Part shown: piece after piece, positions 1-7,381 of the stretch
How positions within the stretch are numbered: the first letter of the stretch is position 1
How the letters are laid out: each line of letters begins with the position of its first letter
Source of the DNA: Pseudomonadota bacterium
Lineage (GTDB): Bacteria; Pseudomonadota; Gammaproteobacteria; Burkholderiales; Burkholderiaceae_B
NCBI GenBank assembly: GCA_023439305.1
Contig: JAEXOO010000018.1
Span: 1-64,000, forward strand
Direction of reading: 5' to 3'
Length of the DNA stretch: 64,000 bases
Notes under the pieces: model-generated
The model's input: only the letters and a program-made list of their open reading frames with translations
What the model was told of the DNA's origin: nothing
The model's database searches: none
Made by a program: the position numbers and the translations under genes

Positions 1-160
1 CCCGCCGGCGGATCTCGCCGACGGTGGCCCGCCCGGCCATCACAGGCCGCCAGATCAGGAATTCCCGCTCGATTTCCGGGCGATAGCGCCCAACTGGCCT
101 GGTTGGATTCGGCTCAGGTCCAGACCAAAACGGCTGAGCCAACGCCCCAAAGGGCTTGCG
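1..160 (-). CDS. Tail chaperone, -1 frame extension (partial)
   Basis: On the minus strand, the frame one base back from the tail chaperone gene stays open from about position 178 to the window edge. It has coding-like, GC-rich third positions both before and after the only ATG, at position 40. The stretch YRPEIEREFLIWRPVMAGRA looks like real protein and begins upstream of that ATG, so independent initiation at 40 would not explain it. The simplest reading is a G/GT-type tail assembly chaperone extension made by -1 frameshifting at a heptamer near 148-166. The 3' end lies outside the window. The alternative is a separate small tail gene starting at position 40. Confidence 0.5.
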
Positions 161-549
161 AAATTTATTTTGATGACATGGAACAGCAGCTCCAGAATGT
201 CAGTGAACTCCCGGAATGCCATAGCGCGCGCGGCGGCATCCAGCGCCATGTCTTTGCCATTGATCGAGACCGCCACAGAGTCCTGGGTAATCAGTCGATC
301 AGTCCAGGCCTTAAGCTGCTTGCCATCCAGTTTCATGGACAGTTTCTCGATCGCGCTGGCCATGGCTTGCTCGCCGTTGTCGCCGGCCTCGCCCTCCCCC
401 TCCCCGCCAAACCCCACCGCAACCAGCTCCCCGATTGCGGGCAACAGGTCCTTTTGCAGGTCTCCAAACACCTCCAGAGCCTGGAACGCGTCCATGGGCG
501 TGATGAAAAACGTGGTTTCGTTGATCGTGACTTCGATTGGGCGTGCCAT
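55..549 (-). CDS. Phage tail assembly chaperone
   Basis: This 164-residue protein directly follows the tail tube gene, where contractile and siphoviral phages keep the chaperone that binds the tape measure during tail assembly. I recognise no named domain, so the role comes from position and from the overlapping -1 frame. The first part (MARPIEVTINETTFFITPMD) suits a small cytoplasmic protein. Residues 55-63 are Gly/Glu rich. The ATG at 549 overlaps the stop of the tube gene, which fits translational coupling. The last 30 or so residues are probably replaced by the -1 frame in a minor product. Confidence 0.5.
   Translation of the reverse strand: MARPIEVTINETTFFITPMDAFQALEVFGDLQKDLLPAIGELVAVGFGGEGEGEAGDNGEQAMASAIEKLSMKLDGKQLKAWTDRLITQDSVAVSINGKDMALDAAARAMAFREFTDILELLFHVIKINFASPLGRWLSRFGLDLSRIQPGQLGAIARKSSGNS
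148..166 (-). promoter_or_regulatory. Candidate -1 frameshift slippery sites
   Basis: Read on the minus strand in the chaperone frame, two heptamers fit the X XXY YYZ rule: A AAT TTC at 166-160 and C CCT TTG at 154-148. Slipping back one base at either moves ribosomes into the open frame that continues to the window edge. A conserved -1 shift in tail chaperone genes is established for many tailed phages. I cannot say which heptamer is used, or whether either is. Confidence 0.4.
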
Positions 550-977
550 CAGCCGTTACCTCCATGGGTAAATGCGCCGACCGCTTCGAGCGGCCATTCT
601 TTGTTCTCAGCAGCGCTGGCAAACGTCGCCCCCGCCTTCTTGACCACCCAGCCGGTGCCGGCAAACAGCGTGCCGCCGCGCAGATCGGTCACCAGTATCG
701 GGAACGCCCCACTACCACCAGAGAGGTGATCTGCGTCGCGCAGAGACGACAACACCGCGTTGGAACGACTGGTTTGTTGGAGGGTGATTGCGATGGTGTG
801 GCGGGGGTCGTGGTTCAACGAGCGCACCACATCGCCGTAGGCGCCGGCCGTGCTCGTCACGCCGTCCCCCGTGGGCTCAATGGTGATGAACGTGCCATCA
901 GCCACTCCGGTGATCGTGTGCGCGCCCACCACGACTTTGACCTGTTTGGGGTCGTAGGTTTTCACATCAGTTGCCAT
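549..977 (-). CDS. Phage tail tube protein, DUF3277-like
   Basis: A 142-residue protein that resembles the DUF3277 family, the inner tube subunit that pairs with DUF3383 sheath proteins in some contractile-tailed phages. The pattern of KVVVGAHTITGVADGTFITI followed by short beta-rich segments fits tube proteins. It lies just downstream of the sheath gene and upstream of the chaperone, the usual sheath-tube-chaperone order. Start ATG at 977. The assignment is from remembered family features and synteny. Confidence 0.7.
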   Translation of the reverse strand: MATDVKTYDPKQVKVVVGAHTITGVADGTFITIEPTGDGVTSTAGAYGDVVRSLNHDPRHTIAITLQQTSRSNAVLSSLRDADHLSGGSGAFPILVTDLRGGTLFAGTGWVVKKAGATFASAAENKEWPLEAVGAFTHGGNG

Positions 978-998
978 TCGAGGCTCCAGAAAGAAGAA

Positions 999-1017
999 GC
1001 CCGGCGCGCGGCCGGGC
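999..1017 (-). terminator. Hairpin between sheath and tube genes
   Basis: A 7-bp GC stem (GCCCGGC / GCCGGGC) with a 5-base loop sits in the gap between the sheath and tube genes. Read on the minus strand it is followed only by a mixed pyrimidine run. It may be a weak terminator or an mRNA processing or stability element that adjusts the tube:sheath ratio. Confidence 0.4.
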
Positions 1018-1025
1018 AGATTGCG

Positions 1026-2384
1026 TTACAGGGCGTAGCTCAGACTGCCCTTGATTTCGGTGACGTGGATGGCGCCGGCCAAGCGCGCCGTGAAATAAAC
1101 GTCGCGCAGTACTCGGTTCGCCTTGTCATTGAATGGGACTTGGCTGGAGCGCGGCAGGCTCAGCGTGTAGCTGGGCACGATGCGATCATCCTCGTCCAGT
1201 TCCTCGGGCGCGATCCCGCCCCGGCGCACGTTCAAGTCCAGCGGGCCGCGGATGGCATTGCCGATCACCTGAATCCCATCGTCAACGAACGCCAGTTTCC
1301 CGTCGGCGTTGATCATGGCTGATACGACCGAAACTTTGATCTGGTCCACCAGCGCGTCGCGCAGGCGGATGACGTCGATCCATTCCCCGGCGGCCGTTTT
1401 GCCACCCTGGGTCACGGCGAAGTTTCTGAACAGCTCGAACGTCGAGAAATTCTTGCTATGCGCAGTGATAGCCTGACCTTCCCCGAGGTCGTCGTAGGCA
1501 ATGCCGGCGAGTTTCTTCAACGCCCAGGTTTCCTGGCCCGGGTAATAGGTAAACATTGACGACATGATTGCCGCCTCCGGATACTGCGTTGCGGCCCGAG
1601 CGCTGTAAAAACCGAACGTGCGGAAGTACTGGCTTGCCTGGAGCTCAGAGGCAATGTCGTTCGTAGTGCCCGGGTCGATGATGCCCGGCTCGTCCGACGC
1701 GGTCCCGAACAATCGCTCGTTCGTCTCGGCCCAGGCCGCCGCCGCCTTGACGTCCGCCTTGGCCCGACTGGTGATAACCAAGCCGTACCAGTTGAATGGG
1801 CCATTGGCCACAGCGGCGAGCGCCTGGGGCACCGTTTCAGTGCTCGGCGTGGCCTCCATGGTCAGGTTGCCCCGCAGTTGTACGGACATGGCCGCACCGG
1901 TCACGTCATTTGTTACGGTGACGACCCCAGCCGTTGCCGCAGCCGTGAACGGCGCTGCTGTGGCGTTGATCGCCGAAGCCAAACCAGCACCGATAGCCGT
2001 GGTTGAATCGGCGGCCAGCGCCGTGTATTTAGCCTCGGCCTCAATCTGGTTGCCGGAAGCATCCCGCCAGCGCAACTGCGCGATGTAGTCCGCCCCTTCT
2101 GCTGCCCGCGTGACGGTGATTTTCACCTCGTCCACCTGGCGGCGGCCAATAAAGACCTGACGCACAGCCGGTATCTGGGCGAACGCGTCGCGCGCCGCCC
2201 AGTACAGGGGATCGGTATCGGGCAGGCCCATATCCAGCAATTCGTCGGCGCCGGTAATGGTCATGGCGCGCGCCGTAGACAATACGTGACTGCCCAGAAT
2301 GAGCATGTCCGAAAAAGAGAGTTCGTTGATCGCCGTGGTGCGCAACGCAATGGTCACGTTGGCGAGCCGGGAAAGTTTTGCCAT
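1026..2384 (-). CDS. Phage tail sheath protein, DUF3383
   Basis: A 452-residue protein of the DUF3383 type, a sheath-like family of contractile tails. It begins MAKLSRLANVTIALRTTAIN and has a repeated Ala/Thr-rich beta domain around residues 110-190, a central part with AWAETNERLFGTASDEPGI, and a C-terminal end (RLAGAIHVTEIKGSLSYAL) typical of the conserved sheath core. The ATG at 2384 has GGAG six bases upstream. The open frame continues nine codons further up without a ribosome site. It is bounded by hairpins at 999-1017 and 2402-2424. With the tube gene it is the main evidence for a myovirus-type tail. Confidence 0.75.
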   Translation of the reverse strand: MAKLSRLANVTIALRTTAINELSFSDMLILGSHVLSTARAMTITGADELLDMGLPDTDPLYWAARDAFAQIPAVRQVFIGRRQVDEVKITVTRAAEGADYIAQLRWRDASGNQIEAEAKYTALAADSTTAIGAGLASAINATAAPFTAAATAGVVTVTNDVTGAAMSVQLRGNLTMEATPSTETVPQALAAVANGPFNWYGLVITSRAKADVKAAAAWAETNERLFGTASDEPGIIDPGTTNDIASELQASQYFRTFGFYSARAATQYPEAAIMSSMFTYYPGQETWALKKLAGIAYDDLGEGQAITAHSKNFSTFELFRNFAVTQGGKTAAGEWIDVIRLRDALVDQIKVSVVSAMINADGKLAFVDDGIQVIGNAIRGPLDLNVRRGGIAPEELDEDDRIVPSYTLSLPRSSQVPFNDKANRVLRDVYFTARLAGAIHVTEIKGSLSYAL

Positions 2385-2401
2385 GGGTGGCTCCAAAAAT
2401 G

Positions 2402-2424
2402 AAAAAGCCACCGTGGCGGTGGCT
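2402..2424 (-). terminator. Intrinsic terminator upstream of sheath gene
   Basis: A perfect 8-bp stem (AGCCACCG / CGGTGGCT) with a 3-base loop is followed on the minus strand by five U residues. It lies inside the late operon, just before the sheath start codon, so it should attenuate sheath expression unless polymerase is antiterminated. Confidence 0.65.
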
Positions 2425-2444
2425 GTGGCAATGAATAGGGTTGA

Positions 2445-2957
2445 TCAGGGCAAGAGCGTCATAAACGGCCTGGGCGGGCTCTCTCCGGGCGTGGTGTCCA
2501 TGGTGATCTCAACGGATTCGATAACGCCTACCTCGTCCGTGATGCTGGCGGTATACATGGACTCAAGATCGAGGATGGCGCGCGCCTCGTAGCTCACACC
2601 GTCCAGCAAGGCTGGTACAGGCTGGAGGCGCACAGGTCGCAGCGTCGAGATGTTCAGATGCTCACTCAGGTCTTGAATCGACTCGCGCTGCAGGACCAGC
2701 TGCAGGCGGTCCAGAATCTCGAAACTGTCCTGGCCGTAGCACTGCAGCTGAATAGACACTGGCCGGTGGGAGCTGATGACCCGCACGCCCTCATCACTTA
2801 CTGGCCCGTGATGGCTCGGGCCGGGCTGGCCAACCTGCACCGACAGCGTGATGTAGGGCCGCGCCGGGCGCCTGCCGTTCTGATCGCTGTAAATCAACTT
2901 GAGCGGCGCTGCGGCGGTCGAAATCAGCGTGTAGAAGGCTTCATGGGCATTGCTCAT
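2445..2957 (-). CDS. Phage neck / tail terminator protein
   Basis: A 170-residue protein resembling the LIC_12616 / gp12-like neck terminator family that joins head to tail in DUF3383-type phages. The sequence SDQNGRRPARPYITLSVQVG followed by a beta-rich middle (RPVSIQLQCYGQDSFEILDR) is characteristic. The start overlaps the end of the preceding gene by 17 bases. It occupies the standard slot between connector genes and sheath. The function is inferred from family resemblance and position. Confidence 0.6.
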   Translation of the reverse strand: MSNAHEAFYTLISTAAAPLKLIYSDQNGRRPARPYITLSVQVGQPGPSHHGPVSDEGVRVISSHRPVSIQLQCYGQDSFEILDRLQLVLQRESIQDLSEHLNISTLRPVRLQPVPALLDGVSYEARAILDLESMYTASITDEVGVIESVEITMDTTPGESPPRPFMTLLP

Positions 2958-3300
2958 TGCTGACCTCCTGCGCGGCCAGGTATCGGTAGTGGGCGAGCGC
3001 CGTGGATCGCCATGGGCTGATGCCGATCACCAGGTAGCGTCCGCCCTCCCACAGCAGAATGGCGCCGTTCGTATCGTCCTCACCGGCTACCTGTAGCACG
3101 GCGTCGGTGTAGATCCGCACCATGCGCTCAATGCGCCGCCCGCCCGGCTCGGCCCGCATCTGGTCGTAGTCGCCGGCGCTGGCCGGCTGGACAGATGCCA
3201 GGATGGTGATGGGCTCCAGTTCAAGACCGTCCACCCATTTGCCCTGGACATACTCCCCTCCCCCGCGAGGGATGATCTGATGCGGTTTACGAAAGCTCAT
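2941..3300 (-). CDS. Phage head-tail joining protein (putative)
   Basis: A 119-residue protein with a beta-rich core (ELEPITILASVQPASAGDYD, then YTDAVLQVAGEDDTNGAILL and GGRYLVIGISPW) resembling small head-closure proteins. The start codon overlaps the upstream stop as ATGA at 3300. I do not recognise a named family with confidence. Position between a DUF4054-like connector and the neck terminator gene suggests a head-completion or stopper role. Confidence 0.5.
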   Translation of the reverse strand: MSFRKPHQIIPRGGGEYVQGKWVDGLELEPITILASVQPASAGDYDQMRAEPGGRRIERMVRIYTDAVLQVAGEDDTNGAILLWEGGRYLVIGISPWRSTALAHYRYLAAQEVSNEQCP

Positions 3301-3746
3301 CGTTTTCGGACCTCATGATCAAGGGTGTTGTAAAGGAACTTGGTATCGACCAGCGGCTGATCGCGGCCTTTACGCCGAATCGTGGACTCCGCATTGCCCT
3401 CCCACGGGCCGTTGTCGATATGAGCATTGATACGGCCCCGAAACCACCGGCCCAGCTCATCGGCCGCAACTTGTGGGCTCAGCGCCCCATCCATGACCCT
3501 GCCGGCGTAATCCTGCATCACATCCGCTGTTTTGTGCTCGTACGCGTTGGCCGTGCCAGTCATGAAATCCCGGGCGGGAATGGTGGCCGTGCCATAAATC
3601 ATCAGCAAAGCCACCTCCAGTACCGTCATGCCATTGGGGTACGTCTTGTCCGCATCCTTAGGCAGCACGCCCGCCACGATATCCAGGCCCGCCAAGCGGT
3701 TGGTCTCGCGCACGATGGCCTCGAACCCGCGATCATTGACTTTCAT
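3297..3746 (-). CDS. Phage virion-assembly protein, unknown
   Basis: A 149-residue protein starting at the ATG at 3746, which overlaps the stop of the upstream gene (ATGA). The open frame extends 12 codons further upstream, but only inside that gene. It contains YPNGMTVLEVALLMIYGTAT, then PARDFMTGTANAYEHKTADV, a layout seen in HK97 gp10-like tail-completion proteins (small protein, PxRxF motif, helical C-terminus). The role is inferred from this motif and from the head-tail connector neighbourhood. Confidence 0.5.
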   Translation of the reverse strand: MKVNDRGFEAIVRETNRLAGLDIVAGVLPKDADKTYPNGMTVLEVALLMIYGTATIPARDFMTGTANAYEHKTADVMQDYAGRVMDGALSPQVAADELGRWFRGRINAHIDNGPWEGNAESTIRRKGRDQPLVDTKFLYNTLDHEVRKR

Positions 3747-4090
3747 CGCGCACAAGCCCCTCGCACCAACCGGGCGCCGCATCGCTTGGCCAGCGCATCA
3801 AAACGCGCTTTGAAGCCGGCGGAATCCAGCACCGCATCCGCATCACCGTAGGTTTTGGACAGATCGCCCTCCGATTCGGACACGACACCGAATTCGCGTA
3901 CGCCGCCCGCTTGATTCTGTGCCCGCAGCGTCAGCACCCAAGCGGCATAGAGCGCCTGCGCCTCGTCCTGCATGGCAGCCGACAGGCACCAGGGGCGGTA
4001 TGGCGCTGCCATTTGCAAAGCCAGGCCCTTCTCGTCGTCCGTCGCTACAAGCCCCGGTGCGATGAAATTGAGCAGTTCAAGCAGCGTCAT
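3743..4090 (-). CDS. Head-tail connector, DUF4054-like
   Basis: A 115-residue mainly helical protein resembling DUF4054 connectors: an acidic N-terminal helix, then a segment with YRPWCLSAAMQDEAQALYAA, and a C-terminal part with SEGDLSKTYGDADAVLDSAG. Such proteins form the ring below the portal. It follows the HeH-domain gene and precedes the tail-completion gene, to which it is coupled by a 4-base overlap. Confidence 0.55.
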   Translation of the reverse strand: MTLLELLNFIAPGLVATDDEKGLALQMAAPYRPWCLSAAMQDEAQALYAAWVLTLRAQNQAGGVREFGVVSESEGDLSKTYGDADAVLDSAGFKARFDALAKRCGARLVRGACAR

Positions 4091-4108
4091 TGATTCCCCC
4101 GAGTCTGG

Positions 4109-4420
4109 TTATTCCTGGTCGCCCGATGTCCACTGGGCTTCACGAAGCGCGAGACGGATTTTGTCGGCGCCGGCATTGTGGTGAACGTTCACGCCGCGCT
4201 CTTGAGCCAGCATGCGAAGCTCCTCGATGCCCAGTTCGTCCAGCCCGTCGTTGGCTCCGCCATTGGCCAGGCCAGTAAGATCGCCGGCTTTTACCGAAGC
4301 GCCATAGCCGATGGGCGCGAAGCGCAGATCCACGATTTTGTATCCGCGTGCACGCAGCTCGGCCTTGCGCTCGGGGGAAACCGGGTGGGGCTCGTACTTG
4401 ATGTGGGGTTCTTTGTTCAT
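4109..4420 (-). CDS. HeH/Rho-N-like small phage protein
   Basis: A 103-residue protein. Its C-terminal half (GIEELRMLAQERGVNVHHNA, then ADKIRLALREA) matches the helix-extended-helix or Rho N-terminal-like fold often found in small proteins beside phage capsid genes. The N-terminal half is charged and probably flexible. It sits between the capsid and connector genes. A head decoration or DNA-contact role is possible but unproven. Confidence 0.5.
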   Translation of the reverse strand: MNKEPHIKYEPHPVSPERKAELRARGYKIVDLRFAPIGYGASVKAGDLTGLANGGANDGLDELGIEELRMLAQERGVNVHHNAGADKIRLALREAQWTSGDQE

Positions 4421-4470
4421 TGCAGTTACCTTGAGATCAAGGCCAGCCCGGCGGGGCCAGCCATGAGGAT

Positions 4471-5454
4471 TTACTTGGAAGCGTCACCGATGGTGATCAC
4501 GCCGGCAGTGTGCTTGTTGCTGGATGCGGTCTTGTCCCAGTTGCTGCCCGTACCGATATCGGCATCGCTCGGAGATTTACCGCCGTTGCCCTCGTCCCAG
4601 GTGTAGCCCTTCAAGCCCAGGCCAAAGGTGTAGTCCACCTGCAGCGTGGTTTCGATGCGGGTCTGGCCGTTGGAGGTTTCGATGTTGCTGATGATGTCAC
4701 TGCCGTCGAATACCGTGGCCGCACCTTCTGCCAGCGACAGCACCTTCAGTTTGGCGGGCGCAGCAGGCTCGGTCACAGCCGCACTGGACAGTGCAGGCGC
4801 GTCGGTAACGACCACTGGCTTGCCCAGGATATTGACCACCAGCACGTTCTGGCTCTGGAACAGGTTTTGAGCATTGGCCAGGTTCAAACCGATCAGCTTG
4901 TGGTAGGCCGTACCGTTCATCACCTGCGCCACCAGGTTGCCCGAGTGGTCGCCGAACTTGCCGTGCGCTTCATTCATGGCGATATAGCTCACACCGGCAG
5001 TGGCCGAAACATCGTTGGTCACGTCCGTGTTGTTGCTGATGGCCGCCACCAGGGCCGCGATAGCGGTATTGAGCTGGTCCGCCATCATGGCTTCGGCGAA
5101 GTTGCGCGAGGCCACCTCGATGCCTTCGGCCGTGGGCTTGTTCAGCCAGGTCAGTTGCGCCGGCTCAAAGCGGATGGGGCCGAAGCCGCCCGCGATCTTG
5201 ACCGAGCTGTGCTTGACTTGGCTCAGGTCGGTGGCCTGGGCCGGGGCCTGTGCCGCATATCGATCCACACGGCGCTGTGCCGAATGAATGGCCGCAAAGA
5301 ACGATTCCTGCAGGAAATCGCCGTCAAAGCCCTCGGTGGTCAGACGGATGGCGCCATTACTGGCCTGGTTGAATTTCTGCACCATCTGAGCCAGCGTCTC
5401 GATGGTCGCCGGCATGATGTATTTATTGAAAACCTGCATTTGGGAAAGAGACAT
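4471..5454 (-). CDS. Major capsid protein
   Basis: A 327-residue capsid protein. It lies immediately downstream of the scaffold gene and upstream of connector genes, and starts MSLSQMQVFNKYIMPATIET. The middle includes KIAGGFGPIRFEPAQLTWLN and ASRNFAEAMMADQLNTAIAA, followed by NVLVVNILGKPVVVTDAPAL and a glycine-rich beta C-terminus. This layout fits HK97-fold coat proteins of DUF4055-portal phages. The assignment is from order, size and composition. Confidence 0.7.
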   Translation of the reverse strand: MSLSQMQVFNKYIMPATIETLAQMVQKFNQASNGAIRLTTEGFDGDFLQESFFAAIHSAQRRVDRYAAQAPAQATDLSQVKHSSVKIAGGFGPIRFEPAQLTWLNKPTAEGIEVASRNFAEAMMADQLNTAIAALVAAISNNTDVTNDVSATAGVSYIAMNEAHGKFGDHSGNLVAQVMNGTAYHKLIGLNLANAQNLFQSQNVLVVNILGKPVVVTDAPALSSAAVTEPAAPAKLKVLSLAEGAATVFDGSDIISNIETSNGQTRIETTLQVDYTFGLGLKGYTWDEGNGGKSPSDADIGTGSNWDKTASSNKHTAGVITIGDASK

Positions 5455-5559
5455 GATGGTCCTTTAAGTATTTGATAGAGCGAAGAAAGAAAAGTTGATC
5501 AGGGCATCCGCCCTACCGCGCCACATTCCCATCCAAGACTGCGGCCACAATGCCCCCGT

Positions 5560-6309
5560 TTAGGCCTGGGGCAAGCCGTACTTCTGAGCAATGGCTGCGC
5601 GACGCTCATCGCGCGAACCACCAAAATCGCCCGCTGGCACACCCTGGCGGGGGCTGGGCTTGCCCGCGTCGGAACCCATGCCGCCGGTGCCCGGGGCCTT
5701 AAGGATCTGATCCTTGTAGGGGTATTGATCAACCAGCGATTCGAGCGCTTCCTCGAAATCAGCCAGTTCGCCCGGACGCGAGCGAGAAAAAATCTTGTTG
5801 CCGGACTGGTCGTACGCGACCGTTTTGCCGTCTTCGATCTTGAAAGCACCGCCAAACCGGGCCTGCACCAGATCGGCAGGGATAGCGAACTTCTCGGCGA
5901 TCAGTTGAGAGCGAGCAAAGGCGCCGCCGATTTTTTCCGCATAGAGCTGCTGCTCATAGCCGGCCACCTTCGTATTGGCCTCGTCCAGTTGCGCCTGAAA
6001 TGCCTTACTGATTTCGGCTTTGACCTTGTCGACCTCACCGGCATCAATCAGCTTTTTCTGATCCAGATTGGCGACCACTTCCAGCGCCTTTATCGCCGCA
6101 CCCGGATCGGCGATGCCTTCAAAGCCTTTAAGCGTCTTTTCCGCCCCTTCAGCGCGGTCCCGGAAGCTTTTCGCCTCGGAATTCAAACGCTCGATCGTCT
6201 GCACGGTTGCAGGAGCATCGAAAGCGACTTCCTTGCCATCGTCGTGCACATAAACAGGCTTGCCATCCTGCAGCACCACATTTCCGTTTTCGTCGAGTTT
6301 CAGTTTCAT
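5560..6309 (-). CDS. Phage capsid scaffold protein
   Basis: A 249-residue, highly charged and helical protein: a short N-terminal beta segment (MKLKLDENGNVVLQDGKPVY), a long predicted coiled coil at about residues 35-115, and a disordered Gly/Pro/Ser-rich C-terminus. That is the usual scaffold architecture. I chose the ATG at 6309, preceded by GAGGA; the open frame runs 30 codons further up without coding character. Its place just before the capsid gene supports the scaffold role. An intrinsic terminator lies about 75 bases upstream. Confidence 0.65.
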   Translation of the reverse strand: MKLKLDENGNVVLQDGKPVYVHDDGKEVAFDAPATVQTIERLNSEAKSFRDRAEGAEKTLKGFEGIADPGAAIKALEVVANLDQKKLIDAGEVDKVKAEISKAFQAQLDEANTKVAGYEQQLYAEKIGGAFARSQLIAEKFAIPADLVQARFGGAFKIEDGKTVAYDQSGNKIFSRSRPGELADFEEALESLVDQYPYKDQILKAPGTGGMGSDAGKPSPRQGVPAGDFGGSRDERRAAIAQKYGLPQA

Positions 6310-6384
6310 GAGTTGGTCCTCTGCCATCCGGCATTGAATGCGGCATCCACCGCTGTGCGCCCGGCTCATCCAGGCAACAGGCAT

Positions 6385-6409
6385 AAAAAAAACCCGCATC
6401 GTGCGGGCC
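6385..6409 (-). terminator. Intrinsic terminator within late operon
   Basis: CCCGCA / TGCGGG with a 3-base loop is followed on the minus strand by eight U residues. It lies between the gp7-like gene and the scaffold gene. It should stop non-modified polymerase before the capsid genes are transcribed, unless a promoter lies downstream. Confidence 0.75.
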
Positions 6410-6427
6410 TATTCATTTCGTGCAGCG

Positions 6428-7381
6428 TCAGCTGCTGTACTTTTCCCGGAGCTCTTCCAGGGTCAACGCTCGTCCGTGTCCATTGATCAAATCAGTCAGT
6501 GTGATATCGCCCCGCTGCCAGAGTTCGTAGCGGCCAGGACCGAAATAGCGCGCCTGGTACTTCTTGGATTTCCCGCCCAACCAGTCCGCGAACGTAATTC
6601 CCCGGCTGACCTTGCCATCTGGCCCAGGAACCGCGCTCGCCGGTCCCGAATCCGGCAACTCCGGAATCATGGTGCACCGGCAGTGAGGGTGGTAAGGGGC
6701 GGCGCCCTCCCCTCGAATGGCTGGGTTCAGCGCGATCATGTTCCGGTCGAACAACTCGCCATCCAGGGCACCACAGCGCAGACACGTCTTGCCATCGAAC
6801 ATCGAGCTTGAGCGAAACCCGGAGATAAGGCTTGACTCCGTGGCTACCGCTTTCTTGACTGATGTCTCGGCCGCCAGCGCCAGCTCTTGTGCGCCGGACT
6901 GAGCGGTGCGGGCGGATCGCTCGATCACGCCCCCTTTCCCAAACAGGGGCAACGCCAGATCCTGCTGGCCGGATAGCGCAGATAGACGAATGGCACGCGT
7001 GATTGACAGCCGTAGCGCTTCCGAACGACTCCGCCACCCTTCAGCCGCGCTCAACCCGCCCGTAAAGACATCGCCGATCTTTGGTGCGGCTGCGCGGCCA
7101 GACCGTGCTGTGCGGGCCAGGAATGGGATGATCGCTGCCATCATCTCTTCCAGGCCCCTGGCGGTATCGATGTCGATTTGTCCATAGCCCGACTCGATTA
7201 CAGCGGCCAGGCGAGCCAGCAGTGCCCTGAGCTGACGGCGGTTCAGTCGAGAAAGGTCTTTACCTGCCAGCAATATCTGGATTTCATCGCCCAGCGCTAA
7301 GACCTGATTGCGCGCCGCAGCCTCCAGGGCGCGTGAGTACGCCAGCACATCCATGTGCAAATCGGCAAACCTACGCTGCAT
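6428..7381 (-). CDS. Phage head morphogenesis protein, SPP1 gp7-like
   Basis: A 317-residue minor head protein of the SPP1 gp7 / Mu gpF type. The C-terminal half carries the metal-binding signature of the family: CLRCGALDGELFDRN, then PYHPHCRCTMIPEL. The N-terminal 200 residues are helical. These proteins bind the portal and go into the procapsid to assist DNA packaging or ejection. The ATG at 7381 overlaps the portal gene by 11 bases, the usual coupling. Confidence 0.8.
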   Translation of the reverse strand: MQRRFADLHMDVLAYSRALEAAARNQVLALGDEIQILLAGKDLSRLNRRQLRALLARLAAVIESGYGQIDIDTARGLEEMMAAIIPFLARTARSGRAAAPKIGDVFTGGLSAAEGWRSRSEALRLSITRAIRLSALSGQQDLALPLFGKGGVIERSARTAQSGAQELALAAETSVKKAVATESSLISGFRSSSMFDGKTCLRCGALDGELFDRNMIALNPAIRGEGAAPYHPHCRCTMIPELPDSGPASAVPGPDGKVSRGITFADWLGGKSKKYQARYFGPGRYELWQRGDITLTDLINGHGRALTLEELREKYSS

